From positions 11,857,140 through 11,921,139 of the forward strand of contig CM064690.1 of NCBI GenBank assembly GCA_032717465.1: a DNA stretch of 64,000 bases, written 5' to 3'. The position numbers and the translations under genes are program-made. Under the pieces are notes generated by a model. It saw only the letters and a list, made by a program, of their open reading frames with translations. It was not told the DNA's origin and did not search any database. Shown here piece by piece: positions 36,100 to 47,525 of this stretch. The stretch comes from Coenobita brevimanus (taxonomy: Eukaryota; Arthropoda; Malacostraca; Decapoda; Coenobitidae). The number at the start of each line of letters is the position of its first letter. Position 1 is the stretch's first letter.

Positions 36100-36872
36100 C
36101 CCACCGAGTGCCAGTGCCGGTTTAAAACGCTCTGATGTAATTCTGCAGCCAGTGCCAGTGCCGTTTTAAAAACGGTTTAAAATAAAAAACTTCACTGTGA
36201 CCATATTTTTCAAGATTCGCAGGTAAAAATTGGCAGAGATGTAAGGTAACTGTTCCTCTACCATCCCCCTGGCTGTCAAGGCCATACACTCACTCACTCC
36301 CCCTCTCACGCTCACTCTGCCTCACTCTGCCTGTGTGCCTCACCCAGTACTGTACATACTATAGTGAAGGCATTTTGTAAATTTTCATGTAAGTGTAAGT
36401 TGTAAATATTTTCTTGTAATTGTAAGGACTATATAGTGAAGTCAAGTTGTATATACCTTCTTGTAAGTGCCAGGGCTGTACGTAATGAAGTCAGGTTGTA
36501 CCTATCTTCAAGTAAGTGTAACATAATGCATTCACAGTGAGAAAGACACTCAACTTGTGATAGATGCTGAAGTAATAAGCAATCAGAAAAGTGTTCTGAA
36601 TATTGCTATACCTTCCCTGCATAAAAACCTGAGTATACCTTATATAGAAAACGGCTTTCTCTCACATACGTGTTGAGCGTGAGGGAGCGGCTATACCCGT
36701 ACACGAGTATGCAGGACTCAATAAAACCCGCTTCTGAGCCTTGGTGAACATTTTATTGGTGAAATTCATTGTTTCCACATCAAAATCTATCATTTTAGCA
36801 AAAAAAAAAAGGTCAAAAAATGGCCGGCACAGGGATGACCCATATGGCTAAAATTAGCCGGCACATGGCGGG
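36100..36872. mobile_element. Second piggyBac-like nonautonomous element, 773 bp
   Basis: The left end reads CCCACCGAGTGCC and the right end read inward is CCCGCCATGTGCC. The right flank is TTAA (36873-36876); the left flank is CTAA, one change from TTAA. The interior has no transposase frame. The ends differ from those of the element at 25155, so it is a separate family. Confidence 0.7.
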
Positions 36873-36876
36873 TTAA

Positions 36877-37468
36877 ATATGAGGAGATCAGTGGAACAAA
36901 AGATCGTAGCACATGTGTTAAGCAGATATAAATGAATGATCCATCTAATATTGTGCAAATGATATTTTGGCAATCTACCAGTGACCTTAAATCCTGAAAT
37001 CTCTCTCCCCACCCCTCTTCTGAGGCTATGATGGCGGGTCTGTTGAACAAGCAAAAGTCATCATGTGATAGTAAACAATTTCATCTGATGTGTAGAAATA
37101 GTTTGTGCAATATTAATTCACTCCAGCTTTCAAGTATTCACAAACAACATGGCAATTAGGAGAACCAGTTACATATAATTTAAGTGAACAAATCCTTGAC
37201 ATTGCACACCCATCCTTGTGTAGTACCTTCCCCACAACACACTGTTTACTGCTTCTATTCCATTCTCCCACATGACTAGTCAACCAGAAGCAAATTGCTG
37301 TGCACTTACTTGAGCTAAGACAACGTCGATGTCTCTACTGCACAGAGTAGTATGAGGGATGAGAATCATGGTAGACCAAACACAATATTGGAAGGAAACT
37401 GTTGGGAAACTTTTGCTCGTGTTACTGCCACAGACTTTTTACTTCAGTTATATCATATTTCTTTCCAG
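36877..37468 (+). other. End of intron 3, no further gene
   Basis: AT-rich DNA ending in a pyrimidine tract and acceptor CAG at 37466-37468 for exon 4. Confidence 0.6.
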
Positions 37469-37569
37469 GTGAGGCGAGTCTTGCGCCCTGGTGGGGTGTT
37501 AGCATGTTATTCATGCTGGTACCCCAAACCTTCTACAATGATAAGGACCTGACTTACATCATCGACGAG
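37469..37569 (+). CDS. SAM-dependent methyltransferase, coding exon 4 (frameshift at CCCC)
   Basis: The exon opens in phase 0 after CTTTCCAG with VRRVLRPGGVLACYSCWYP. VLRPGG is the conserved methyltransferase motif before beta 5 in this family (compare VLKPGG). In the genomic frame a stop follows after PSTMIRT. In the next frame the sequence continues naturally as QTFYNDKDLTYIIDE up to the donor GAG|GTAACT at 37570. The exon is 101 bases; with one more C in the CCCC run near 37521 it would be 102 bases and end in phase 0. Either the assembly lost a base or this allele is broken. Later exons were not found in the window. Confidence 0.82.
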
Positions 37570-37792
37570 GTAACTGCCGTTTCTTCCATAGCATGACTAG
37601 TACTTACTAACAGAAAGTATTGTCAAGTCCACTCACCTGCTTCTCTCTGCATTGAGTTTCTTTCACTCTGTTGCATCTTTCTGTTTGTGCAATCAGCAAC
37701 AAAATTTCTCCTGTCCCAAACGATTCAGTTTTCCTAGAACTTTGATTTCATTTTCTTACACCTTCCAGGTTTTACTGTCAGCAACAAAATTC

Positions 37793-38731
37793 ATGTGTCA
37801 TGTCTCCATGGTTGTTCAATCTGTACATGGATGGGGTAATAAAAGAGGTACAAGGTAGGGTAGTGGATGTTGGAGTGGCCCTGGTGAGAGAGGATAGTGT
37901 TTGGAAACTCCCTGTACTGTTGTTTGCAGATGATACTGTGTTGTTGAGTGAAGACGAAGGAGAGCTGCAAGTCTTGGTGGATGAGTTTGAGAGAGTGTGT
38001 ATGAAACGGAACCTAAAGGTGAATGTAAGGAAGAGTAAAGTGATGGTCTTTGAGAGAGGTGAAGTTAGTGAATGTACAGCGAGGTTAGATGGTGAGGAAT
38101 TGGAAAATGTGAGTACGTTTAAGTATTTGGGTAGTGTGATGAGTAAGGATGGAGGTTTGGAGGGTGAAGTGCTTGAAAGGGTACAGCAGGGAAGAAAGGT
38201 TGTTGGTTCTTTGAAAGCAGTGATAAGAAACAGGGAAGTGAGCATGGAAGTGAAAAAGTTACTACATGACAGTATTGTGATACCAACTCTAACGTACGGA
38301 AGTGAAGCTTGGACATTGTTGGAAGGACACAAGTCAAGAGTGAGAGCAGTGGAAATGTGAGTTATTTAAGAGGAGCCTGTGGAGTCACGTGGAGAGACAG
38401 GCTGACGAATGAGGATATAAAGGAGCGTTGTGGTGTGGATGTGGATGTGATAGGAAGCGTTATGAGGAACACACTGAGGTGGTTTGGCCATGTGGAGAGG
38501 ATGGAGGGTGAAAGACTGACGAAGAGAGTGTATGTGAGTGAGGTGGAGGGGGGAAGAGGGAGGGGGAGGCCGAGGATGAGATGGAGGGATGGGGTGGAGA
38601 GGTATATGAGAGAGGGGTGTGAGAGTTGGGAGCAGGGCAGTGAAATGGCGGGGGACAGGGCGACTTGGAGGCGATTTGTTTGTGGCCACCCCAAACGGGA
38701 TTGAGGCGTCTGGCAATAGATAGATAGATAG
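37793..38731 (+). mobile_element. RTE-like LINE fragment (group A, copy 2) with 10-bp target duplication
   Basis: The fragment is about 97% identical by eye to the 3' part of the copy at 1290-2585. It is 5'-truncated within the VMSPWLF motif and ends in (TAGA)n. The flanking direct repeat AACAAAATTC at 37783-37792 and 38732-38741 is a clear target-site duplication. The frame 37800-38360 includes LFADDTVLLSED (the catalytic box) and continues with a frameshift near 38357 into the RWFGHVERM region (38309-38704). It sits 223 bp after exon 4, in the sense orientation. Confidence 0.95.
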
Positions 38732-38741
38732 AACAAAATTC

Positions 38742-40615
38742 CTTTTTGCCTATCCCACTTCTCTACTTTGATACCAGTCTGGCGAATCTGCAGTAGCCAA
38801 CACTAATTACAGATCTCTGGCCAACTGAAATAATTCTTTCTTGCTCTGATTTCACTGGACTGATTTTCAAAGTTCCAGGCAAGACAAGGATTTTTAAAGC
38901 TCCTGGGCAAGACAAGCAGGAGAGACGAAAGGACTTTGCTTCCAATAGTATAGCTCTTTCCTTTCCATTACACCTTGTCTGTACAGTAGGTTGTCCCTTA
39001 CATGATCTTAAATACAGAAAGCGAAAACAAAAATTCACATACTACACACCTACCCATGAATTATTTTACCTCAGATGACAACAGTTATAGTTACTGAGGT
39101 CAGAAACTACTTAACTGGAGGGAGACCAGCAACTGTATGAGTGTGTCACACTCCTGTCAAATCCTCAGTGAGCTGCCAGTTACCCCAATAAGCCATAACT
39201 TCAGAGTAACGTGCTGATCTGGGATTTATTTAATCTTTCCCCCTATAGCCTAAGTCGCTGTTGGCCCTGCATTAGATATTATCATTAGTACGTTGTTTTC
39301 CAGAAAAGCTTGAACCTTCATAGTGTTAACACCATAGTAAATGGATCAGGAAGTAAATGAATTTACGGGTTAATAGTAGCTACCATGTTACTTTGATTCT
39401 GGGCTCAATTTAGGAAGTAGAGATGGGAGATGACAGAAATCCTATTATCTCATAAAAGACTGTGTGACGCTGCACCTACGAGCTCGTGAGTACATTGTTA
39501 GAAATCTCAGTCACTTGAGGTGGTTCGCATGTCCTCAGAGTGGACTGAAATGGGTAAGTCGCATGCCAAGAGTTAAGAGAAAAGGATTTTAGAACAAGAA
39601 GCCTTGCACATTAAACTAGCAAAAAGAAAGCACTATTGGAGAGAATGCCGCCTTCTCTAATATGGATGTGTTACAGAGAAAACTCGCTAATAGGAACACG
39701 GGCTTCAAATTACCTTTAAACACTGAAGGAGATCGCCCTGAACACTAGGTGTAACAATGGATAAATTGGAAATAAGGAAATTAAGTACCAACTTAAAGCA
39801 GTATATTTATAACGAATCTATTTAGGCTACAATATTAGGGTCTTCAGAGTAATATTTCACTCTGTATATGTTTTTCAGGTAAAGCGAATATACCCTTTGC
39901 ACTCACGGCATGGCGCGGGTTGGTATCGAGCTGGAGGTATCATATATGTACCACATTTTTTGGTGGGGCCTACTGGCTCATAAGCATTCCACACTACATA
40001 ATAACTATGATACAACGTATCTGGTTGCAGTACCTCCAATACACTCATGTGTCCCTGTAAAATGTTTGAAGAGAGACGCTAAGTTCACTAGATTTTCCGC
40101 TTAACATGCATCTCATTCGGCTACACGGTAACTCATGTCACCTTTCTCAAATCAGGGCCTTAAATTCAGAAAGGCCAGATGGTTGCCCTAAACGTTCTGT
40201 GCATGCAGGTTTGAGGCATCAGAAGTCACCGCCTACAGCACCTTAGAGAAGATCTAGCGCCTTCAGGTGCGTTGGTATATCCAGGCTCTGATCTTTGTGT
40301 GTCTTTAAACTATTTCCCATTACAGTTTTATAGTGTAGAGCTATTCACCCTTATGTTAGAATGCTTGCCAAAATGAAAACATTCTATTGCAACCTGAGGA
40401 GTGTTGGATGATTAGCCTCCAACAGTGACACGCTACTGGTTCACGTGAAAGAAGAGGAAATGGCCAAAGGTGTGGTGAGTGAGAGGAAACCTCCAAAAAT
40501 GTTGCCTTGTTTTTTACAAGTTTACAATAAAATCAGAGGATTATTATCGCCCACCTTTACCAAGGTGGAACGTTAAAGTTTTTGCCCGCCTCTGTGTGTG
40601 TGTGGGTGGGGGGAG
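38742..40615. other. No gene recognised downstream of exon 4
   Basis: This was searched for the expected C-terminal methyltransferase exon without success. Open frames are under 100 codons and lack domain character. Confidence 0.5.
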
Positions 40616-40619
40616 TGTT

Positions 40620-41010
40620 CCAATTATATTTCATGATCGGCTTGAACTATCAATACGAAACCTTCAAGGTATCAAAATATGGCCAAATCTTCACCGAGTT
40701 CGAAAATGGGGACTCTGGGTCAAGGCCAAAGTCAAGCAAAATGGCTGCCAAAGGACCACAACTGTTTTCATCACCCAGCTATTTAGCACCATTATATCTC
40801 ATGAACGGCTTGAGCTATCAACATGAAATCTTCAGGGGATCCAAAGATATGGTCAAAATCGAGTTCGAGAATGGCAGTCGTGGTCGAGGTCAAGGTCACT
40901 AAAATGGCTGCCAAAGGTCAACTAGTTTTTATCGCGCTGTAGCTCTTTAGCACCATAATATCTCATGAACGACTTAAGTTCATCAATATGAAACCTTCAG
41001 AGTATCAAGT
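40620..41010. repeat. Degenerate tandem repeat, about 165-bp unit
   Basis: ATTATAT(T/C)TCATGA(A/T)CGGCTTGA blocks lie at about 40624 and 40791, with a third (CATAATATCTCATGAACGAC) at about 40955. They are interspersed with GAAACCTTCA, TATGGCCAAA and AAAATGGCTGCCAAAGG. About 2.3 units are visible. It is noncoding. Confidence 0.8.
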
Positions 41011-41020
41011 ATGGCCAAAA

Positions 41021-41190
41021 TCCTCCGGCCCCTTCCTCCTGGGGTGAGGCTCGAGGCTCCCCGGCCCTCACTGAGGTGGCCCCTGGGCTTCTCCCTGCCT
41101 CCCCAAGGATGGCGCCCCCGGCCCGCCCAGGGATGGGCGCCGCTCCCCTGCCCTCCCCCCCCCCCCCCAGTGGGGGGGCCGAGCTTGTAA
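41021..41190. other. Isolated GC-rich, CpG-containing block
   Basis: A 170-bp block that is mostly G and C, including a long C run at about 41155-41168, sits in AT-rich DNA. It is bordered by TGGCCAAAA (41012-41020) and TTTGGCCA (41191-41198), which form an 8-bp inverted pair. It may be a small transposon insertion or a CpG island; nothing identifies which. Confidence 0.5.
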
Positions 41191-41198
41191 TTTGGCCA

Positions 41199-42196
41199 AT
41201 AGCATATTCTGGCTGGCGATTAGCATTCGGCTCTCCGGAAGATGTCTTTCTTTCATCGTGGTACTTGGTATTCAATCATGCAGATGAAAACGATAGGATG
41301 AGCAATGCTTAGGAATATTAGTAAGGGTAATTATTAATCTGAATACTGGTATCAACAATTCCAGTATATGAAAAACATACAAAAAGGAAATCTTTGACGT
41401 GCCAGTGTGACCCCTCCAGAATATATTCATATGTCGCACAGTTACAGTTAGACGAGTTACAAAACAAACTGAGAGGATACAGTAAATTAACACCAGTTCT
41501 GAGGGCCACCCCTGTGAAAAGTTTCTTCATATTTTTGTCCCAACCTTTTTGTGCTTCTATAGTTCACTTTCTCTTTGGCACAACATACCTGGATATCGCC
41601 GTTCTCTACCGGGAGAATTGACACCTGTATCCTTTCACCTCACTGTCTCCTTTTTCTTCATTCCTCCCAGCCACCTCACTCACAAACTCTTTTCCTAGTT
41701 AGCCTCTCATTCTCCCTTTTCTCCACATGGTCACACCACCGCAAAGTGCTTAATTATTAAAATATTATATCTATATATTTCTCTCCACAACTGAGTCATC
41801 ATGAATCCTTTAATTTCTCCATCTACTTTGCCGCATCACTCCACAGGCAATAGTGATGTAATGTGTTTAGGAAAAACCTCATAGATCTTCATTCCTGTCC
41901 CCCAAATATCTTCCAAGTTTCACTGCACATCAGTTTTTTTGAACTGTTATACTGGTACTCTCATGGAAAATTTTTCTTTACTTACAAGCTTACATTATTT
42001 TTATTCCGACCAGTATCTCAGAGAAAAAATGAAGCACATGTGTCACGTTGTTTTTAGCCTACAGTCACTGAGAGTGATGATGAGTGATGGTACTAATGAA
42101 AGATAATGATGATTATAGATTAATGTTACAGTTATGGGACTCCTGGAAGGAAATTGGGTATCCAAAAGTTTTCACCACCTTTCTAAATGACTGCAC
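41199..42196. other. No gene recognised before the gap
   Basis: The last 110 bases before the gap read in one frame as LWDSWKEIGYPKVFTTFLND, but no family or reliable splice sites support an exon. Confidence 0.4.
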
Positions 42197-42296
42197 NNNN
42201 NNNNNNNNNNNNNNNNNNNNNNNNNNNNNNNNNNNNNNNNNNNNNNNNNNNNNNNNNNNNNNNNNNNNNNNNNNNNNNNNNNNNNNNNNNNNNNNN
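42197..42296. other. Assembly gap (100 N)
   Basis: Exactly 100 undetermined bases, a conventional scaffold gap of unknown true length. The frame 42084-42404 spanning it is not a real gene. Confidence 1.
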
Positions 42297-44655
42297 GTTG
42301 TGGTTCCAGCAGCAACAACTACTGTTCATGTCAAAAATATATGTCACTATGTATTAAGATCACTTAACACCTTCATTCCCGGAGTGACATGCATTTCGTT
42401 ATAGTTTTGCCTATTGTCATCCCGATGTCATTCAGTGTGGGAGAGACGTGGAACTGGAGGAGTTAGATACAGCCTTTTTATGCATTGATGCGAGAGATCA
42501 CTTCCAATGTTGAACCAAGGGTTGTACTGAACGGAACAAGAATAAACCCGTAAAAAAAGACCTTTATATTAACTTTAGGGCAACATTGTACCTGGTTACC
42601 GAATATAGAGTCAGTCTCCACGTTTTCATTTATTTCTCGTCTTTTAACAATAAGAGGAATTGAATCACTAGGGATGAAATATTCCCCAACAGCCAAGAAA
42701 CTACATCCCAAGCCGACACTCTGACTATCGTCATCTATATTGTTTTACTAGAGGATATCACCGTCATAACTGCTGAGGTATTGTTGCAGGAAGCCACTCT
42801 CATTTTATATAGGAAAGAAATAAAAAATCTGTTAATGGCATGCGCAAGATCTTATAAACATTAGAATCATCTTGTTAACGAAGCTTATGATGGTTGGTAT
42901 AAGCTTCACGATATCAATTTGTTTACGCATAAAGTCTCTCCTTGGAGAGAATATGCTGAGCAGTTATGATGGACTGATGGAACCGACAACACTCTCACGC
43001 TTACGTAGACCTTGGTTATTGTGTGTTGACTTGAGATCGTATAAACACATTTGCACAGAGACAGGGGGTTCTCTTAAAAGTGTCGAACGTGGAGTAATAT
43101 TCCATGCATCAACAGCCCGAAGCTGGAAAAAACGCGAGCTCGATTCTCGGGGCGGAAAATTTTTGAACAGGTTATACGCTGTTTCAGTCCATTTTAATGT
43201 ACAAGTGGGTATCTGCTTGTAAATTCGATCGTTGAGTGTCATACTCTTAAGGAAATGTTGTGAAGGTATAAACTGTTTTGCACCTGACGTCCCTCTAGCA
43301 ATTGTTTGGCAGAGATCTTGCCTTCTCCGCTGGTCCTCGTTTGCATGTCAGGGATGCTTTTCCAGAATATTAGCTGAAACTTTTTTTTGTACATTTAAAG
43401 AGAATTTTTCATTAGTATGGGCTCAATAGCGTTAAATAAATTAAACAGAGAAAAAGAAATGGAAGAACTTGTGTAAAAAAAAAAAAATCACAGGGACTTC
43501 TCTTGTAATAACTTATATTCTCAGTTATTGTGGCTTCATCGACAATATATGCGGGTATTTACGACTCTGGCTCCTTCTCCTCCAGTTTACTTATGCAGAT
43601 TTAATCTTTACAACTCGCGGTGGTCTTTTCTGTTTTATTCTTGCTACTCCTGATTGTCAATGATTCAGCGTAGGAGACATTTTTTGATCTGAAGGACGTC
43701 TATTATTTTTCGTTACTACCTCCATATTATACCTGTACAAGTCTGGCAAGGACGTCTGGCAGTGAAGAAAGTGAGCAAAGAATATATGTAAACCTCTTCA
43801 AATACAGAATTCCTCACTGTATGCTGAATATGGCTGTGAAAAGATAAAAAGAGTAGAATATAAAAAAGACGATCTTCATACTCAAGAGGATTTCAACCAT
43901 TTCAACTGAAGTACGTCACATTAATTTTACTGCTGGTATCTCCCGAGAATCTGATTCAATTTCCGGACAGAATTTACCGATTTGGAGGTGAGATACAAAA
44001 GTCGTTGTGAATCCCGTCACACTAGACATTTTATCCGTCTGTCTGTTTATAGCCTAGACGCTTTAAGGCCAGAAGGGGTGGCAATAAACAATCGCCCTCA
44101 TATCAATAAACCCTTCTCTGTCGGGCTACCCCGTCTCCAAATCACAAGCCCATCACCCGCTTTCCTCTTCACCCCATCTCACCATCTCCTCGATCTTCTC
44201 CTCCCTCCATCTCACTCACATACACAATGAACTGTCAAATATCTGCGAATGAACCATTAAGAAACGTCCTCGGGCTCAAAGGATTAACCGCACAATGACA
44301 CATTCCACCATTTTTTGATCTATCACTTCCCTTTACTCCATCTTTTCACTCCTGCAACCTCCTCTTCCTCTTCTTCATCATCATCATTTCATCTGTCATT
44401 TGCCTGTTTCCGTCCCTCCAGTCCTGCAGCCTTTAGTTCCCCAACATCATCATCACTCCATCGTTATCTCCTCATCAATCACATCTAGTCGTCGTCATCA
44501 TCATCATCATCATCATCACTCTCCTGTCCTCTCACGCCTCAGTGTATCCTCGCACAGACGTTCAAGCATTCTCACACTTGGACATAATTACACTCTTGGC
44601 CCCGCTCTACCCACTTCTGTCTCCATTAGGCCTAATGCCCCCTCCCTTCCCTTTT
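42297..44655. other. No gene recognised
   Basis: AT-rich DNA. The overlapping frames at 42872-43222(+) and 42964-43242(-) have mixed composition. The minus one contains FFQLRAVDAWNITP, faintly like the R-x-V-x-x-WN-x-LP end of LINE proteins, too weak to call. Confidence 0.4.
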
Positions 44656-44657
44656 TC

Positions 44658-44806
<149 letters not shown>

Positions 44807-45236
44807 AAACATATAGTCTCACTCAGTTCCTTGGTGCCACTAGATGTAAATAAGGCCACTGTGGAAATGCCATGAATCCAGGCTTTATAGTGGAATAAAC
44901 CTTAAGACCGAGCAAGGTGGTAGCCAGATGGAATATATCGTACAGGTATCACTACGCCGCTCATGTGTACCTAATTACGGGCCCAAACATGTAAGAAAAA
45001 AATACCATAAAGGTTTCTAAATGGGGTCGCTCTAGAGATATATTGGAGATGTGGGAAATATTACCTCGTTCAATCCGAGTACATATTTTTTCCTTTTTTT
45101 TCTGTTCCTGAGTGACTTTAATCAGTTTAAAAGACTTCCCTGACAGGAAAAGGAAGGATGAACTCAGCATCTAACCCTTGTAGTTAGAAAACTCTATCCA
45201 AAGCTGAATAAAGCAGTACGTATCAGGGATAAGAGA

Positions 45237-45238
<2 letters not shown>

Positions 45239-45305
<67 letters not shown>

Positions 45306-45309
45306 TGTG
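45239..45309. repeat. (GT)n microsatellite
   Basis: GT run ending in GCGCGTGTG. Confidence 0.97.
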
Positions 45310-45399
45310 CTATAAAAGGTGTACTCAGAACGATAACTAAGCTAAACAAGGTACTTTCTCCCCCATACTGCACCTAGTACACATCCCAAAGTCCAGTTT

Positions 45400-46300
45400 C
45401 CCAACACTTTAAGTCTTAGTAGCCCATTTCAGCTCAGCAGTACATATATTTAAATATCATGGCGTGCTGTACCACATCCTGTTACTTCACCTCACGCCTC
45501 GCCCAAATCAAACTACATTATCTTTTCACCTCTCATTTTTCTAGTTCACGGCACCCTATATACCCCACACAGATCCCACCCCATAACTCATCCACTCACA
45601 CCTTACTCTACATTTCATCTACTTCGTTCACCCGATCCCTTCTTTCCCTTTATTCCCGGATAAACCATCACTCTAATTCTTACACCTTTTATATATCACA
45701 CCCCACGCACCTCTGCATCACCCTACTTCTAACCCACACATCACGATCACAACCCCTCACCCGCTCATCTCATCTCACTATCCTACATATCACCATGACC
45801 TCACCTTACTCCTCGTAAAACCACACGTCCCACCCACGCCTCACACCTTCAAATTAAAATTCCTACCCCATAAATTTTCACCCACACCAACATATTACCC
45901 ACACAGCTCATCTCACAACCAAACTTTCCATCCACACATTTCCACCTTCACCCAAACCTCTAACTAACCTACCACCCACACCTCATTCCTTCAAACCAAA
46001 CTTCCCACCCAACACCATCCATCAACAACCACACATCACCCACACTTTTCACTCCACATCCAATCCTCCTTTCTTAACTCCAAATACACCACACACCACC
46101 CTCTCCCAAATGCGACCACACATCACACTGTTCATCGCAAGTATCAATCTCCATCCGCCTGCATCCTGTAACACCTCCCAACCATAACTTGCAGACCAGA
46201 CCTATATCTCAACCCCACTCACACCCAAACTTATCTCACCCTCACACCCACTAACCACCTCACAAACACGGCCACATAGCACATTATTCATGCGAGGTAT
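45400..46300. repeat. G-depleted CA/CT-rich tract on the + strand
   Basis: The region is dominated by C, A and T with very little G, and has recurring CACCCACAC, CACACCTCA and ATCACACC words. It looks like an old, decayed minisatellite similar in style to 17930-18280. The 119-codon frame inside it (45459-45818) is composition-driven. Confidence 0.65.
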
Positions 46301-47204
46301 TAATCTCAATCTGTTGTATCTGTGTAACACGTCCCCTCGGCTATGTCTTATCGCCTCTCTCCCTCATTTTCTTCTTTTATCTGGCCTCCACCGCCACCCC
46401 CATACAGCTTAGTTCTCCTCTGCTGAATGTATCTGGAAGAAATATGAGGTTATGTTAACAGTTCCGTTGTATTTTATGGTGTGGTGTGGCAATATGAAGA
46501 AAGTCACAGTAGAGTATGGTTCGATATGCCCGCATTCTATGCGGAACAGAAGATTTCGTAACACCTCTTCGTTAGTGATTAATTTTGGCCTTTGCAGCCT
46601 AAAGGTTTCATGTTATCTATAGTTTCAGTATCGGGACACATTGTATAAATAACATACGAGAGGGTACCAAAAGGTACTGTGCAGAATAAATAGTGAAGAA
46701 AGAGACGTTACGAAATCCCCAAAGTTGTTTAGAACACGACCAATGGTGTTGTATATCAGTGTGCTACTTGGTTGTGTATGACGTGATAGTCTGAGGTTTG
46801 CAGCGTGAGGTGCGACATTTCATACTATGGCAATGGGTGGTGTGGTATGATGCGTGGTGGGGCATTGTGTGTGGGGTGGTAGTATGTGCTGTGTGGTGTG
46901 TGTTTTTTTTTTCTACTGCTTGGTGACTTTTTTTTAACGTCTTGCATATTGTATATTCATTTATATCAATCACAGCACTTCACCCCAATACTTAGGAAAC
47001 CTACAGACACGTTTCATTCTCATGTACAGTCTCTCCTCCCTCCTACCCTCAGGTCAGTGTTTACAGACAAGCTACAAGTTGCATGCAATACCTCTTGATT
47101 ATTTTCTAAGTTATGGATGGACTCTACAGAATGTCTCCTATAAATAGGTCCATCCAGAAGAGTATAAACAGAGTACTGTCACATTGTTCCAAACCTGAAC
47201 CTGC
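46301..47204. other. No gene recognised; G/T-rich patch at 46800-46905
   Basis: The + strand at about 46800-46905 is G/T-rich (GGTGTGG-like words), the opposite bias to the preceding tract. No ORF or transposon was recognised. Confidence 0.5.
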
Positions 47205-47210
47205 TTGTTG

Positions 47211-47525
47211 ATGCGGGGTGAGAGGGAAGGGGACTATATGAACGGCAACAAAAGCTCTGTTACCCCTCCTGCCTTTCTCTCCATACACTCGGAAAATGAG
47301 TCTGGCACATCAGAAACAAACGACCCTGATGAACCTGATCTGTGGCCAAATATTCATCGACGTCATTTGTTACGGATACATGGTCCTGATTGCCATAATC
47401 CATATAGAGAGAAACAGAAAGGCGGCCGGGGTTTTCTTGTGCCCCACGAGGTGCGATTCACTGAAGAGCGTTACATGACAGTGATACATTACTTGAGGCA
47501 AAATGGATACAAAGTGCAGTACTGA
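47211..47525 (+). CDS. Unrecognised 104-residue ORF, possible exon
   Basis: An ATG-started frame ends at TGA. Its second half (DEPDLWPNIHRRHLLRIHG, then HNPYREKQKGGRG, then VRFTEERYMTVIHYLRQN) has balanced, protein-like composition unlike the repeat-driven frames around it. I do not recognise a family. It could be the last exon of a host gene, a processed-gene fragment or a transposon fragment. It lies downstream of the methyltransferase exons on the same strand, but nothing links it to that enzyme fold. An AATAAA lies about 270 bases after the stop (near 47799). Confidence 0.25.
   Translation: MRGEREGDYMNGNKSSVTPPAFLSIHSENESGTSETNDPDEPDLWPNIHRRHLLRIHGPDCHNPYREKQKGGRGFLVPHEVRFTEERYMTVIHYLRQNGYKVQY

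Noticed and set aside
42084..42404. 106-codon frame spanning the N gap
   Set aside because: A third of it is undetermined sequence.
42964..43242. Possible LINE C-terminus (FFQLRAVDAWNITP)
   Set aside because: Only one weak motif match; no neighbouring RT motifs in any frame.
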